Shown here piece by piece: positions 25,445 through 32,713 of a DNA stretch of 44,512 nucleotides. Location: contig JAJEEO010000016.1 in the NCBI GenBank assembly GCA_022820925.1, positions 1 to 44,512 of the forward strand, read 5' to 3'. Source of the DNA: Acidimicrobiia bacterium. Its GTDB lineage: Bacteria; Actinomycetota; Acidimicrobiia; Acidimicrobiales; Poriferisodalaceae. The notes under the pieces are model-generated. The model was given only the letters and a program-made list of their open reading frames with translations. It did not search any database and had not been told where the DNA came from. Within the stretch, counting starts at the first letter, position 1. Every line of letters begins with the position of its first letter. A program made the translations under genes and the position numbers.

Positions 25445-26359
25445 TCAGACTGGAAAGGTCACGCCCGTGACGGCTTCTGAGGCAGTCCACACTCGCCGTT
25501 GCAGATCGGTGTCGTTCGCACGGTCGCTGGATCTCACCAGCACCGGAGACCCCCGCATCTCGAACAACCCGTCGGGACCGTAGAACTCGCCCCCCGCGGC
25601 AGCGGGGTCGGTCGCGGCCCGCAGCGTGGCGAGGGCGCCCGTTGCGGCGCTGTTTCGCATCGGCCCGATCAGCGGCTGGATGAACCGGATGCCCCTGAAG
25701 TCGCGCAGGATCTCGGTCTCGGACCAGCCTGGATGTGCCGCGAGCGCAGCAGCGCGCGAACCCGCGGCCTCCAGACGCCGCTGCAGCTCGTGGGTGAACA
25801 GCAGGTTGGCCAGCTTCGACCGTCCGTAGGCGGCCGATTGGCTGCGACCCTGCTCCCTTCCGAAGCGTTCGAAGTCGATGCGGGCGCGGTAGCGGTGCGC
25901 GTTGCTGCTGACCGTGACGACTCGTGCCCCCTCGACTGCGACGATCCGATCCGCCAGCAAACCCGTCAGCGCGAAGTGCCCCAGATGATTGGTGCCCATG
26001 CGGATCTCGAATCCGTCGCTCGTCTGCCGCCGTGGCGTGTGAAATACCCCGGCGTTGTTCACGAGCAGATCGATTCGCTCGAATCGGTCCCGCAGCTCAG
26101 CGGCAGCGCGACGCACCGAGTCCAGCCGCGCCAGGTCGAGCTCGGCAAGCTCCAATCGGCTCTCGGGGTGATCTGCGGCAATCTCAGCAACCGCTGCCTC
26201 GCCCTTGGCAAGGTCTCGCACGGCGAGCACCACGAGCGCTCCCCGACCGGCCAGCGCCCGCGCCGTCTCGAGGCCATTGCCGCAGTTGGCACCCGTCACC
26301 ACCGCCATCCGCCCGGACTGATCGGGAATGCGCGCAGCAGTCCATGGCTCGTTGCTCAT
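25445..26359 (-). CDS. SDR family oxidoreductase, retinol dehydrogenase/protochlorophyllide reductase-like group
   Basis: I take ATG 26359 (MSNEPWTAARIPDQSGRMAVV) as the start, giving 304 residues; the open frame further upstream is in the divergent promoter region. TGANCGNG occupies 22-29, NNAGV follows strand four near 101-105, and Ser151 with Tyr178-x3-Lys182 form the active site. Arg48 in AVRDLAKGE suggests NADP(H). The long C-terminal part (GIRFIQPLIGPMRNSAATGALATLRAATDP) is typical of the retinol-dehydrogenase-like SDRs. It converges on the enolase-superfamily gene. Confidence 0.9.
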   Translation of the reverse strand: MSNEPWTAARIPDQSGRMAVVTGANCGNGLETARALAGRGALVVLAVRDLAKGEAAVAEIAADHPESRLELAELDLARLDSVRRAAAELRDRFERIDLLVNNAGVFHTPRRQTSDGFEIRMGTNHLGHFALTGLLADRIVAVEGARVVTVSSNAHRYRARIDFERFGREQGRSQSAAYGRSKLANLLFTHELQRRLEAAGSRAAALAAHPGWSETEILRDFRGIRFIQPLIGPMRNSAATGALATLRAATDPAAAGGEFYGPDGLFEMRGSPVLVRSSDRANDTDLQRRVWTASEAVTGVTFPV

Positions 26360-26504
26360 GGGCAGCACTCCTCCAGCCCGCTCACCACGATTGTCGATGC
26401 GGAGTGCAACGCTACGGGTCCACCGACAGAGTCTCAGGCTCCAACTCGAGCTCGCAGGCAAGCGCGCTGATCGGGATTTTGTGCCTGCGGCTACTATCGA
26501 GTCG

Positions 26505-26786
26505 GTGACATCGATCGATCCGCTGCCGGCGCAGGCAACTGCCGGCGACGAGCCGCAGACTGTTCTGACGGACGTTTGGCAGGCAGGCGACGACGGCGAT
26601 CCCGACGCGGGGCTGAGCAACGCCAAGGTCTGCCGCAACGCACGCCACTTCACGTTCGAGGGCTTTGCTGAGGGCGACGAGGACATCGCCACGTCATGGC
26701 GGAGGCTGCTCGAGCGCGAGGGCAAGTCATCGCCCGACGGCGGCTCACTGCGCGATCTGGTCCTCGGTCCCGCATCAGGGGACTGA
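26505..26786 (+). CDS. Small acidic hypothetical protein upstream of coxD
   Basis: From GTG 26505 a 93-residue acidic protein can be read, with DVWQAGDDGDPDAGLSNAKV, RNARHFTFEGFAEGDEDIATSW and a C-terminal LLEREGKSSPDGGSLRDLVLG. I recognise no family. It is 26 bases ahead of coxD on the same strand, so co-transcription with coxDE is likely. Codon use looks like that of its neighbours. Its start is uncertain because no strong ribosome binding site is seen. Confidence 0.5.
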   Translation: MTSIDPLPAQATAGDEPQTVLTDVWQAGDDGDPDAGLSNAKVCRNARHFTFEGFAEGDEDIATSWRRLLEREGKSSPDGGSLRDLVLGPASGD

Positions 26787-26812
26787 GGCCGGCGTCGACC
26801 CGGGCTCGAACG

Positions 26813-27706
26813 GTGAGCGACCAGCCCTCCGGCGAGAGCCCGGCAAGCGTTGCTGCCCTGCAGACGCAGCTGCGCTCAGCCGGCTACCTGGCCAGCCGCG
26901 GCCTGGCAACCGCGACGCTCATCGGCATGCGACTCGGCCGGCCCATCCTGCTCGAAGGCGAAGTCGGCGTCGGCAAGACCGAGATGGCCAAGTGCCTCGC
27001 GCAGATCGGCGGGCGGCAGCTCATCCGCCTGCAGTGCTACGAAGGCATCGACACCTACCAGGCGCTGTACGAGTGGGACTACGCCCGCCAGATGCTGCAC
27101 GTCAGGGCACTGTCGGAGAGCGAGCTGACCGACGCCGGAGCCGTCAGCGGCCTCTACAGCCCCGACTTCCTCATCGAGCGGCCGCTGCTGTCGGCCATCA
27201 GAGCCGGCAGCGATGCGGTGCTGCTCATCGACGAGATCGACCGTGCCGACGACGAATTCGAGGCGTTCTTGCTGGAACTGCTGTCGGACTTCCAGATCAC
27301 GATCCCCGAAATCGGCACCATCGCGGCGACCAGCCGACCGCTCGTCGTGCTGACCTCGAATCGCACCCGGGAACTGCACGACGCCCTCAAGCGGCGGTGC
27401 CTCTACCACTGGATCGGCTACCCCAGCTTCGACGAGGAGATCGAGATCGTGCGCCTGCGTGCGCCCGGTGCCGTCGACACCCTCGCCCGCAAGGTCGTGG
27501 CCGCCGTACAGCGCCTGCGAGACATGGACTTGGCCAAGCCGCCGGGCGTCGCCGAGACGCTGGACTGGGTGGATGCGCTGGGCGTGCTGGACACCGACGA
27601 CCTCGACACAGCGGCCGCAGCCGACACGATCGGCGCGGTCATCAAGGACCGTGACGACCTCGAACTCGTCGAAGCCGAGCTGGACAGGGTGGTTGCCGAT
27701 GCCTGA
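26813..27706 (+). CDS. coxD: MoxR-type AAA+ ATPase CoxD
   Basis: From GTG 26813 the protein has 297 residues. Walker A is GEVGVGKT (49-56), Walker B is AVLLIDEID (to Glu141), and the sensor/arginine segment is VVLTSNRTRELHDALKRRCLYHW. The sequence is characteristic of CoxD and MoxR ATPases. CoxD works with the von Willebrand protein CoxE in maturing the [CuSMoO2] active site of aerobic CO dehydrogenase. coxE follows at once, and the CODH structural genes lie a few kilobases away on the other strand. Confidence 0.9.
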   Translation: MSDQPSGESPASVAALQTQLRSAGYLASRGLATATLIGMRLGRPILLEGEVGVGKTEMAKCLAQIGGRQLIRLQCYEGIDTYQALYEWDYARQMLHVRALSESELTDAGAVSGLYSPDFLIERPLLSAIRAGSDAVLLIDEIDRADDEFEAFLLELLSDFQITIPEIGTIAATSRPLVVLTSNRTRELHDALKRRCLYHWIGYPSFDEEIEIVRLRAPGAVDTLARKVVAAVQRLRDMDLAKPPGVAETLDWVDALGVLDTDDLDTAAAADTIGAVIKDRDDLELVEAELDRVVADA

Positions 27707-27723
27707 CATCGGTGTTGTCGCCG

Positions 27724-28905
27724 ATGCCTGAGGGGGCATCGAGCCCGAACTTGCCAGGGTCGTGGCAGCAGCCTGACAGCGAGCCCCCAGAGATCGTCGA
27801 GCGGCTCGTCGGATTCGGCCATGCATTGCGAGACGAAGGCCTGCCGGTGGGCGCCGACGATGTCGTCATGTTCTGCTCCGCGGTCGCGGAACTCACCCCC
27901 AGCGACCTCGAAGACGTCTACTGGAGCGGCCGCACGACGCTGGTCCATCGTCGGGACCACCTCCCGCTCTACGACGATGTGTTCCGCAGGTACTTCCTCG
28001 GCCACGCTCCCCCGCCAGGTACCGAGCCCTTCCCCGCCGAGCCGATCTCGCAGGGGCTCAGCGGCACGCTGAATGTGCCCGACAGCGAACCCGGCGCCGA
28101 GGCGGGCGACGATCGGCCCATGGTGCTCGGTCGGCAGGCCTCCGGGGTAGAGATCCGGCGCGACAAGCGCTTCGCCGAGTGCACTCCCGCAGAGCTGGCC
28201 GCGCTGCGCCGGATCATGGCGCAGGTCCGGCTCGAACCGCCGCGGCGTCGCACCCGGCGCCGCCGTACCGACCCCTCAGGGGCACGCCTCGACATCCGCC
28301 GCATGGCCCGCGACGCCATGCGGCTCAGTCACGCCGCCCCGGCCCTGCATCGCCTGAGCAGGGCCGAGCACGCCCGCCCGCTGGTGCTGATACTCGACGT
28401 CTCGGGGTCGATGGCCGATCACTCCCGCAATCTGCTGCAGTTCGCGTACTCGATGCGCCGCGCGGCCCAGAAGGTGGAGGTGTTCTGCTTCGGCACCCGG
28501 CTGACCCGCATCACGCCGGCGCTGGACCGGCGCAATCCCGACGACGCCATGAAGCTGGCCGCAGGCCGCGTCCTCGACTGGGATGGAGGCACACAGATCG
28601 GCGCATCGCTGGACACGTTCATCCGCCGGTGGGGCCGCAAAGGGCTCAGCCGCGGCGCCACCGTCGTCATCTGCTCCGACGGGCTGGACCGGGGGGAGCC
28701 AGCCGCCCTCGCAATCGCAATGGAGCGCCTGAGCCGGCTCTGCCACCGAATCATCTGGATGAACCCGCTTGTCAGCGACCACGCGGACACGCCGCCGAGC
28801 ACGCTCGGGATGATGGCCGCCGGTCCGTTCATCGACGATCTCGAATCGGGCCATGACCTTGCGAGCCTGGAGTCGTTTGCATCCAGGCTGGCCCACGTCG
28901 GGTGA
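27724..28905 (+). CDS. coxE: CoxE-like von Willebrand factor A domain protein
   Basis: From ATG 27724 the protein has 393 residues; GTG 27712 is an alternative start four codons upstream. The N-terminal helical part (RLVGFGHALRDEGLPVGADDVVMF) and the arginine-rich RRRTRRRRTDPSGARLDIRRM linker are typical of CoxE. The MIDAS is intact: Asp225-x-Ser227-x-Ser229 in LILDVSGSM, with a later CSDGLDRG. The protein partners the MoxR ATPase CoxD in activating CO dehydrogenase. A 12-base repeat (GCCGATGCCTGA) spans the coxD stop and the coxE start. Confidence 0.9.
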   Translation: MPEGASSPNLPGSWQQPDSEPPEIVERLVGFGHALRDEGLPVGADDVVMFCSAVAELTPSDLEDVYWSGRTTLVHRRDHLPLYDDVFRRYFLGHAPPPGTEPFPAEPISQGLSGTLNVPDSEPGAEAGDDRPMVLGRQASGVEIRRDKRFAECTPAELAALRRIMAQVRLEPPRRRTRRRRTDPSGARLDIRRMARDAMRLSHAAPALHRLSRAEHARPLVLILDVSGSMADHSRNLLQFAYSMRRAAQKVEVFCFGTRLTRITPALDRRNPDDAMKLAAGRVLDWDGGTQIGASLDTFIRRWGRKGLSRGATVVICSDGLDRGEPAALAIAMERLSRLCHRIIWMNPLVSDHADTPPSTLGMMAAGPFIDDLESGHDLASLESFASRLAHVG

Positions 28906-28954
28906 TCGGGGTGAGGTGGGTCGCGGCGCGATGGGTCTCGGGGAGGCGCGGACG

Positions 28955-29239
28955 ATGAGCCGCTGGAGCGTGTCCATCCAGGCCGAAGGCGACCGCCCCG
29001 TCGAGCTGGACGAGGTGATCGCGCTGGCCGATGCTGTGGCACCGCTGGAGGGCATCGCCTCCGGCGTCGGAGCGATGGCTTACGGCGCCCAGATCGTCGT
29101 GGAGGCCGAGAACTCAGACCAAGCCGTCGAGATGGCCATGGCGGCGTTCGCTGCCGCCGTCGAGACAGCGGATCTCCCCGCCTGGCCGATGACCCGTGCC
29201 GAGGTGATCGGCGAAGACGAGTTGGGGTTCGACGAGTGA
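28955..29239 (+). CDS. Small conserved-looking hypothetical protein after coxE
   Basis: From ATG 28955, preceded by GGGGAGG, a 94-residue protein is encoded: RWSVSIQAEGDRPVELDEVIALADAVAP..., then MAYGAQIVVEAENSDQAVEMAMAAFAAAVETADLP and a short acidic tail. The alternation of strand, helix, two strands, helix suggests a small ferredoxin-like alpha/beta fold. I cannot assign a family. It is 49 bases after coxE and may belong to the same transcript. Confidence 0.6.
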   Translation: MSRWSVSIQAEGDRPVELDEVIALADAVAPLEGIASGVGAMAYGAQIVVEAENSDQAVEMAMAAFAAAVETADLPAWPMTRAEVIGEDELGFDE

Positions 29240-29277
29240 AGCTGTCCCGATGATGCGGCCCCAATGATCCGGCCCCA

Positions 29278-29745
29278 ATGATTCGACTTGGCTCGCTCGC
29301 CGGCTACCCCTTCGAGGGACCGCGGGTACTGGGCGGGTGGACGCCGCCAGCCACCGCGGCCGTCTACGCAATCCTGTATCGGGCCGACCCCCAGATCCGC
29401 CCCCACGACTACGCGGTCATCGACGTGGACCACGCCGACGATCTGACGCAAGCCGGGCTGCCCTTCGGCCACCCCCGGGCAAAGTGCTGGGAGCAGAGGG
29501 CCGGCAACAAGTGGAACCTGCACATCTGCACCTACGAGGTGCCCGGCGGCCTGCGCTCGCATCGCGCCCAGATCGCCCGTGAGCTGATCGCCGTCTACCG
29601 GCCCGGCTGCGCGCCCGACCAGTACGACCAGAAATGGGAAGACGAGTGGATCGGCAGCTACCGGGCGCCCACGGCCGGGCCGCTCACCACCACCCGCGAC
29701 CCGAGCGGCTCGTCTGCTCAGCCCCCCGAAGAGGACTCGAACTGA
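29278..29745 (+). CDS. Hypothetical protein with a GIY-YIG-like N-terminal pattern
   Basis: The 155-residue protein reads MIRLGSLAGYPFEGPRVLG, then VYAILYR...YAVIDVDHADDL, then LPFGHPRAKCWEQRAGNKWNLHICTYEV and RAQIARELIAVYRPGC. The spaced VYAI and YAVIDV segments, followed by a conserved Arg/Glu-containing helix, recall the GIY-YIG nuclease fold, but the canonical catalytic residues are not clearly in place. I treat function as unknown. The C-terminal tail is low-complexity and acidic. It converges on the small membrane protein cluster, 10 bases apart. Confidence 0.6.
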   Translation: MIRLGSLAGYPFEGPRVLGGWTPPATAAVYAILYRADPQIRPHDYAVIDVDHADDLTQAGLPFGHPRAKCWEQRAGNKWNLHICTYEVPGGLRSHRAQIARELIAVYRPGCAPDQYDQKWEDEWIGSYRAPTAGPLTTTRDPSGSSAQPPEEDSN

Positions 29746-29755
29746 ACGCCGCCGG

Positions 29756-30118
29756 CTAGTCGGGCTGGTAGCCGACGGCCTCGTGGAAGCGGCTGCGGCG
29801 CGTGCCCATGGCGGGCCGGGCCGACGACGGCTCGCGCGGCTCGGGATCGGGCTCGTAGGTGGCGCCGGCCACGATGCCCTCAGCCATGCCGTACAGCAGC
29901 GGCAAGGCGCCGGCAATGACGTCGCCGGTGTGGTTGATGCGTTCGACACCGGGCTCGACGGCTTCGGCGTCGGACTTGATCTTCCACACGAGCCGCGAGC
30001 ACTCCTCGAGCAGCCCGGCGATCCGGGTGAGCTGGCTGCCCACCACAAACAGGTAGAACGCGAGACCGGCGATGAACAGCCCGATCAGGATGACGGAGAG
30101 AACTACGAGCGTCGTCAT
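29756..30118 (-). CDS. Small bitopic membrane protein, fifth of a five-gene array (120 aa)
   Basis: One N-terminal hydrophobic segment (about residues 4-26, LVVLSVILIGLFIAGLAFYLF) is followed by a soluble helical region (LTRIAGLLEECSRLVWKIKSDAEAVEPGVERI) and a charged, proline-rich tail. The start codon overlaps the stop of the preceding gene (ATGA), so the two are translationally coupled. It is the last and longest member of the array downstream of coxG. I recognise no named family. A membrane-anchored subunit or adaptor serving the CODH locus is inferred from position only. Confidence 0.75.
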   Translation of the reverse strand: MTTLVVLSVILIGLFIAGLAFYLFVVGSQLTRIAGLLEECSRLVWKIKSDAEAVEPGVERINHTGDVIAGALPLLYGMAEGIVAGATYEPDPEPREPSSARPAMGTRRSRFHEAVGYQPD

Positions 30119-30405
30119 GAGCGCACCTTGTCGAGTACACGGCCCAAGAACAGGTGGTGTTCGAGGCCTTCGGTGAGCACCGCATCGACCCCGTCGGCAG
30201 CTTCTGCGATCAGCGCAGTGTCAGCGGTGTTGGCGGCGGCCCGTTCGAGCGTGTCCTTGATGATCTCCACCCGGCGCTCGATCGTGCGCACCAGCAGCAC
30301 GAGCATGGTGAGCAGCACCACCACGGCCACGATCACGACGGCGCCACCGATGATGACCCCCCACCACAGGTTCTCTTGGGTGTCGGTGAGAGCTAGCAGT
30401 TCCAT
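30115..30405 (-). CDS. Small bitopic membrane protein, fourth of the array (96 aa)
   Basis: A strong AGGAGG sits 5 bases before the ATG at 30405. The protein has a hydrophobic segment at about residues 13-39 (WWGVIIGGAVVIVAVVVLLTMLVLL). A predicted helix follows (RTIERRVEIIKDTLERAAANTADTALIAEAADGVDAVL), then HHLFLGRVLDKVRS. The layout of one transmembrane helix plus a heptad-like cytoplasmic helix matches its neighbours. No enzyme motif is seen. Confidence 0.75.
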   Translation of the reverse strand: MELLALTDTQENLWWGVIIGGAVVIVAVVVLLTMLVLLVRTIERRVEIIKDTLERAAANTADTALIAEAADGVDAVLTEGLEHHLFLGRVLDKVRS

Positions 30406-30406
30406 C

Positions 30407-30685
30407 TCAGCCTCCTAACCGGTTCCGGCCGCGCTTGAGGCCGTCGACGATCACCGATGCCGCTGCGATCGTCGTATTCAGCTCCGACAGCGCCGCCGTG
30501 TTGGTGACGGCGTCTTCCAGTCCGGCGTTGATCTCGGTTGCTCGATTGCCGATCGAGCGGGCCAGCATCAGGATCGGCACCACCAGGGCGACCACTGCGA
30601 TCACCACGACGATGCCGATGACATAGCCGATCACCCATCCGGTGGTGGACCCGGCGTCCGAACCGTTGGCGAGTACGTGCAGCAC
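30407..30685 (-). CDS. Small bitopic membrane protein, third of the array (92 aa)
   Basis: It starts at GTG 30685 with GGGAGG 7 bases before. A short polar lead (HVLANGSDAGSTTG) precedes a transmembrane helix at about 17-41 (WVIGYVIGIVVVIAVVALVVPILML). A helix then follows: ARSIGNRATEINAGLEDAVTNTAALSELNTTIAAASVIVDGLKRGRNRLGG. The pattern NTAALxELN..I...VDG echoes the fourth member (NTADTALIAEA..DGVDAV), suggesting that the two are paralogues. Confidence 0.75.
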   Translation of the reverse strand: MLHVLANGSDAGSTTGWVIGYVIGIVVVIAVVALVVPILMLARSIGNRATEINAGLEDAVTNTAALSELNTTIAAASVIVDGLKRGRNRLGG

Positions 30686-30698
30686 GACGTGTCCTCCC

Positions 30699-30929
30699 TC
30701 AGATCGATTCGCAGAAATCGTGGACCGGCATGAGCGTCGAGTTGACCGACGGCAGCACGGTCGGCACCGTCGAGGTCTGCTCGGCGATGACGTGAACGCC
30801 GCCGGCCACTTGGGTGAGCGTGCGGTGCACCGCTGCCAGGTGCAGCACCACGCGCAGCAGCCCGACGGCGGCCGCCAAGATGATCAGGCCGCCGATGATG
30901 ACAGTGACCCAGGCAACAACAGGCATCAC
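30699..30929 (-). CDS. Small bitopic membrane protein, second of the array (76 aa)
   Basis: AAAGGGG lies shortly before the ATG at 30929. The protein has a transmembrane helix at about residues 4-27 (VVAWVTVIIGGLIILAAAVGLL). The remainder, HRTLTQVAGGVHVIAEQTSTVPTVLPSVNSTLMPVHDFCESI, is probably helical with a single cysteine near the end. It is the shortest member. Function is unknown, and it should be considered together with its four neighbours and coxG. Confidence 0.72.
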   Translation of the reverse strand: MMPVVAWVTVIIGGLIILAAAVGLLRVVLHLAAVHRTLTQVAGGVHVIAEQTSTVPTVLPSVNSTLMPVHDFCESI

Positions 30930-30937
30930 GTCCCCTT

Positions 30938-31189
30938 TCAGCCCAGGAGCTTTCCGACCGAGCCGGCGTAGCGGACCGCACCGTCTGCTACTTCGGTGAT
31001 CGTCTCGTCAGTGGTCGCGAGCAAGTCCTGCGTGGTGTCGAGCTCGCCGATGATCCCCACGCCGCCGGCCAGGATGTCGTCGCTGGCCTTGCGAATGCGC
31101 TCGATTGCGGCGAGCACCCGGTTCAGCAGTGCGAGCGCGACGGGCACGACCACCACGAGCAGTATCAGGTTTCCAATCCACCAGAGCAC
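30938..31189 (-). CDS. Small bitopic membrane protein, first of the array (83 aa)
   Basis: I start at GTG 31189, preceded by GAGGAGG at a good distance; a long open frame upstream is an out-of-frame reading through coxG. The protein has a transmembrane helix at about residues 3-22 (WWIGNLILLVVVVPVALALL), then a helix RVLAAIERIRKASDDILAGGVGIIGELDTTQDLLATTDETITEVADGAV. It follows coxG by only 10 bases, which ties the array to the CODH operon. No catalytic motif is present. Confidence 0.75.
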   Translation of the reverse strand: MLWWIGNLILLVVVVPVALALLNRVLAAIERIRKASDDILAGGVGIIGELDTTQDLLATTDETITEVADGAVRYAGSVGKLLG

Positions 31190-31199
31190 AAGCGCCTCC

Positions 31200-31784
31200 T
31201 CAGACGGCCTCGGGTCGGTACGGAAGGGCAAGCCGGCGCACGACGCGGGCGAGGCCCATTCGCGCGGCACGCACACCGATGGCGAAACCGCCGGCGGCCT
31301 GCACCTGTTCGACTTGGTCGGGATCGCGACCCTCAGCGAGGGCAGCGAGCCGGTTCTGAACGTTGGCGGCGAAGTCGCCCAGCAGCACCGCCGTGATGTC
31401 GCCCACAAGGCCACGGCCGTACTGTGCGGCCGGCCCGGAGAGCTGCAGATCCATGGCGACATCCACCGCCGTGCCGCCTGCAGTGGGCGCAAGGCTCGCG
31501 TCGAGGGCGATCGTCGCCTGTCCCCGACCCTTGCGATCGGTGCCGCTGGCGCTGACCGAGATCGTCCGGCCGTCCTCGTCACGGTGGGTGATCTCGGCGC
31601 TGCCGTCGAAGTCCAGCCTGATCGGTCCCAGACCGATCGATACCGTGCCGCCGTACCGGTCGTCGCCGAGATCAGTGCTCAGCTCCGTGCCGGGCAGGCA
31701 TGCGGCCACCTGCGGGACATCGCCGAAGAAATCCCATACGGCCTCCGTCGGCTGTGCCACTTCGAACTGGTTGGTGATCTGCAT
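31200..31784 (-). CDS. coxG: CoxG family SRPBCC protein
   Basis: The start ATG 31784 overlaps the stop of the XdhC-type gene by one base (TGATG), giving 194 residues. The CoxG pattern is clear: FEVAQPTEAVWDFFGDVPQVAACLPGTEL, then GRGLVGDITAVLLGDFAANVQNRLAAL. A C-terminal basic, amphipathic stretch (RAARMGLARVVRRLALPYRPE) fits the known membrane-tethering tail. CoxG proteins bind quinone-like lipids in a START-type cavity and link CO dehydrogenase to the membrane. The gene stands between coxF and the five membrane proteins, consistent with a membrane interface. Confidence 0.92.
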   Translation of the reverse strand: MQITNQFEVAQPTEAVWDFFGDVPQVAACLPGTELSTDLGDDRYGGTVSIGLGPIRLDFDGSAEITHRDEDGRTISVSASGTDRKGRGQATIALDASLAPTAGGTAVDVAMDLQLSGPAAQYGRGLVGDITAVLLGDFAANVQNRLAALAEGRDPDQVEQVQAAGGFAIGVRAARMGLARVVRRLALPYRPEAV

Positions 31785-32713
31785 CAAGCGACTCCCCGCT
31801 CGCGTGCGAAGGTTGTGCGGCACCCCGCACAGCAGAAGTAGAAGACCTCGTCCCCCACTTGCAGCGACTGGGCGCCTGGATCGATCTGGACCGACATGCC
31901 GCAGACGGGGTCGACGGCCAGCGGGACCTCGGGCGGCTGCGCAGTGACCGGGGCAGCGAACGCCCCCTGAGCCCGCAGCTGCACCAGCTCGGCCAGGATC
32001 GAGACCGCGACTTCCTTGTGGGTAGTGCTGCCGAGATCCAGTCCCGCGGGCACCCGCAGCGAGGCCAGTCGGTCCTCCTGCACGCCTTCGGCCGCCAGCA
32101 CGGCACGCACGGATTCGCCCCGCCGGCTGGACGCGACGAGGCCCACATAGGCCGGAGCCGCCTTCAGCGCGGCTGCCAGCACATCCTCGTCGCCGTGGCC
32201 CTGGGTGGCCACCACGACCATCGATAGGGGCCTGAGCAGTCCCTCGCTGAAACCCGGCCCGCTGACCTGCTCGACACGCCAGTCGAGTTCGTGTGCCAGC
32301 GACGCCAGCGTTGCCGCCATCGGCGAGCTTCCGACGATCACCAGGTGAGGCACGGCCACGACGGGCTCCAAGTAGATCTGCAGGGCACCTTCGCTCTGGC
32401 ATGACATGGCGACGGCAGTGGTGCCGGGGAGCAGGTCGCCGAATCGGTCGCTCGCTCCCAGCGCCAGCAGGCGCGGTGCCCCGGTTTCGAGTGTGGCAAT
32501 GGCCTCGCGGATGAACGTCGGCTCCGCGCAGGCGCCGCCGATCCACCCGTACATCTCGCCGGATGCCGTGTAGATGGCACGCGAGCCCTGCTGGCCCGAA
32601 CTCGGTCCTTCGCGCCAGACCACCGTCGCCAGCACGAACGGCTCGCCGCTGCGTGCGAGTTCGGTGGCGTGCTCCAGCACGCCCCAGCCCTCGACCGCGC
32701 GGGTGCGGCTCAT
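31784..32713 (-). CDS. coxF: XdhC/CoxF family molybdenum-cofactor chaperone with a C-terminal YHS domain
   Basis: The 309-residue protein has the two XdhC parts: an N-terminal domain with VLATVVWREGPSSGQQGSRAIY and GWIGGACAEPTFIREA, and a Rossmann-like part with HLVIVGSSPMAATLASLAHELDW. It ends in a YHS domain (about residues 265-305), DPVCGMSVQ...VFYFCCAGCRTTFARE, with Cys271, Cys294, Cys295 and Cys298 as possible metal ligands. XdhC/CoxF proteins help insert or sulfurate the molybdenum cofactor. The added metal-binding module could deliver copper, which would suit the Cu-Mo site of CO dehydrogenase; that is inference. The start overlaps the end of coxL. Confidence 0.88.
   Translation of the reverse strand: MSRTRAVEGWGVLEHATELARSGEPFVLATVVWREGPSSGQQGSRAIYTASGEMYGWIGGACAEPTFIREAIATLETGAPRLLALGASDRFGDLLPGTTAVAMSCQSEGALQIYLEPVVAVPHLVIVGSSPMAATLASLAHELDWRVEQVSGPGFSEGLLRPLSMVVVATQGHGDEDVLAAALKAAPAYVGLVASSRRGESVRAVLAAEGVQEDRLASLRVPAGLDLGSTTHKEVAVSILAELVQLRAQGAFAAPVTAQPPEVPLAVDPVCGMSVQIDPGAQSLQVGDEVFYFCCAGCRTTFARERGVA

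Noticed and set aside
31785..32546. Upstream extension of the coxG frame
   Set aside because: It runs antiparallel to no gene but out of frame through coxF, and lacks family similarity; CoxG homologues begin at MQITNQFEV as here.
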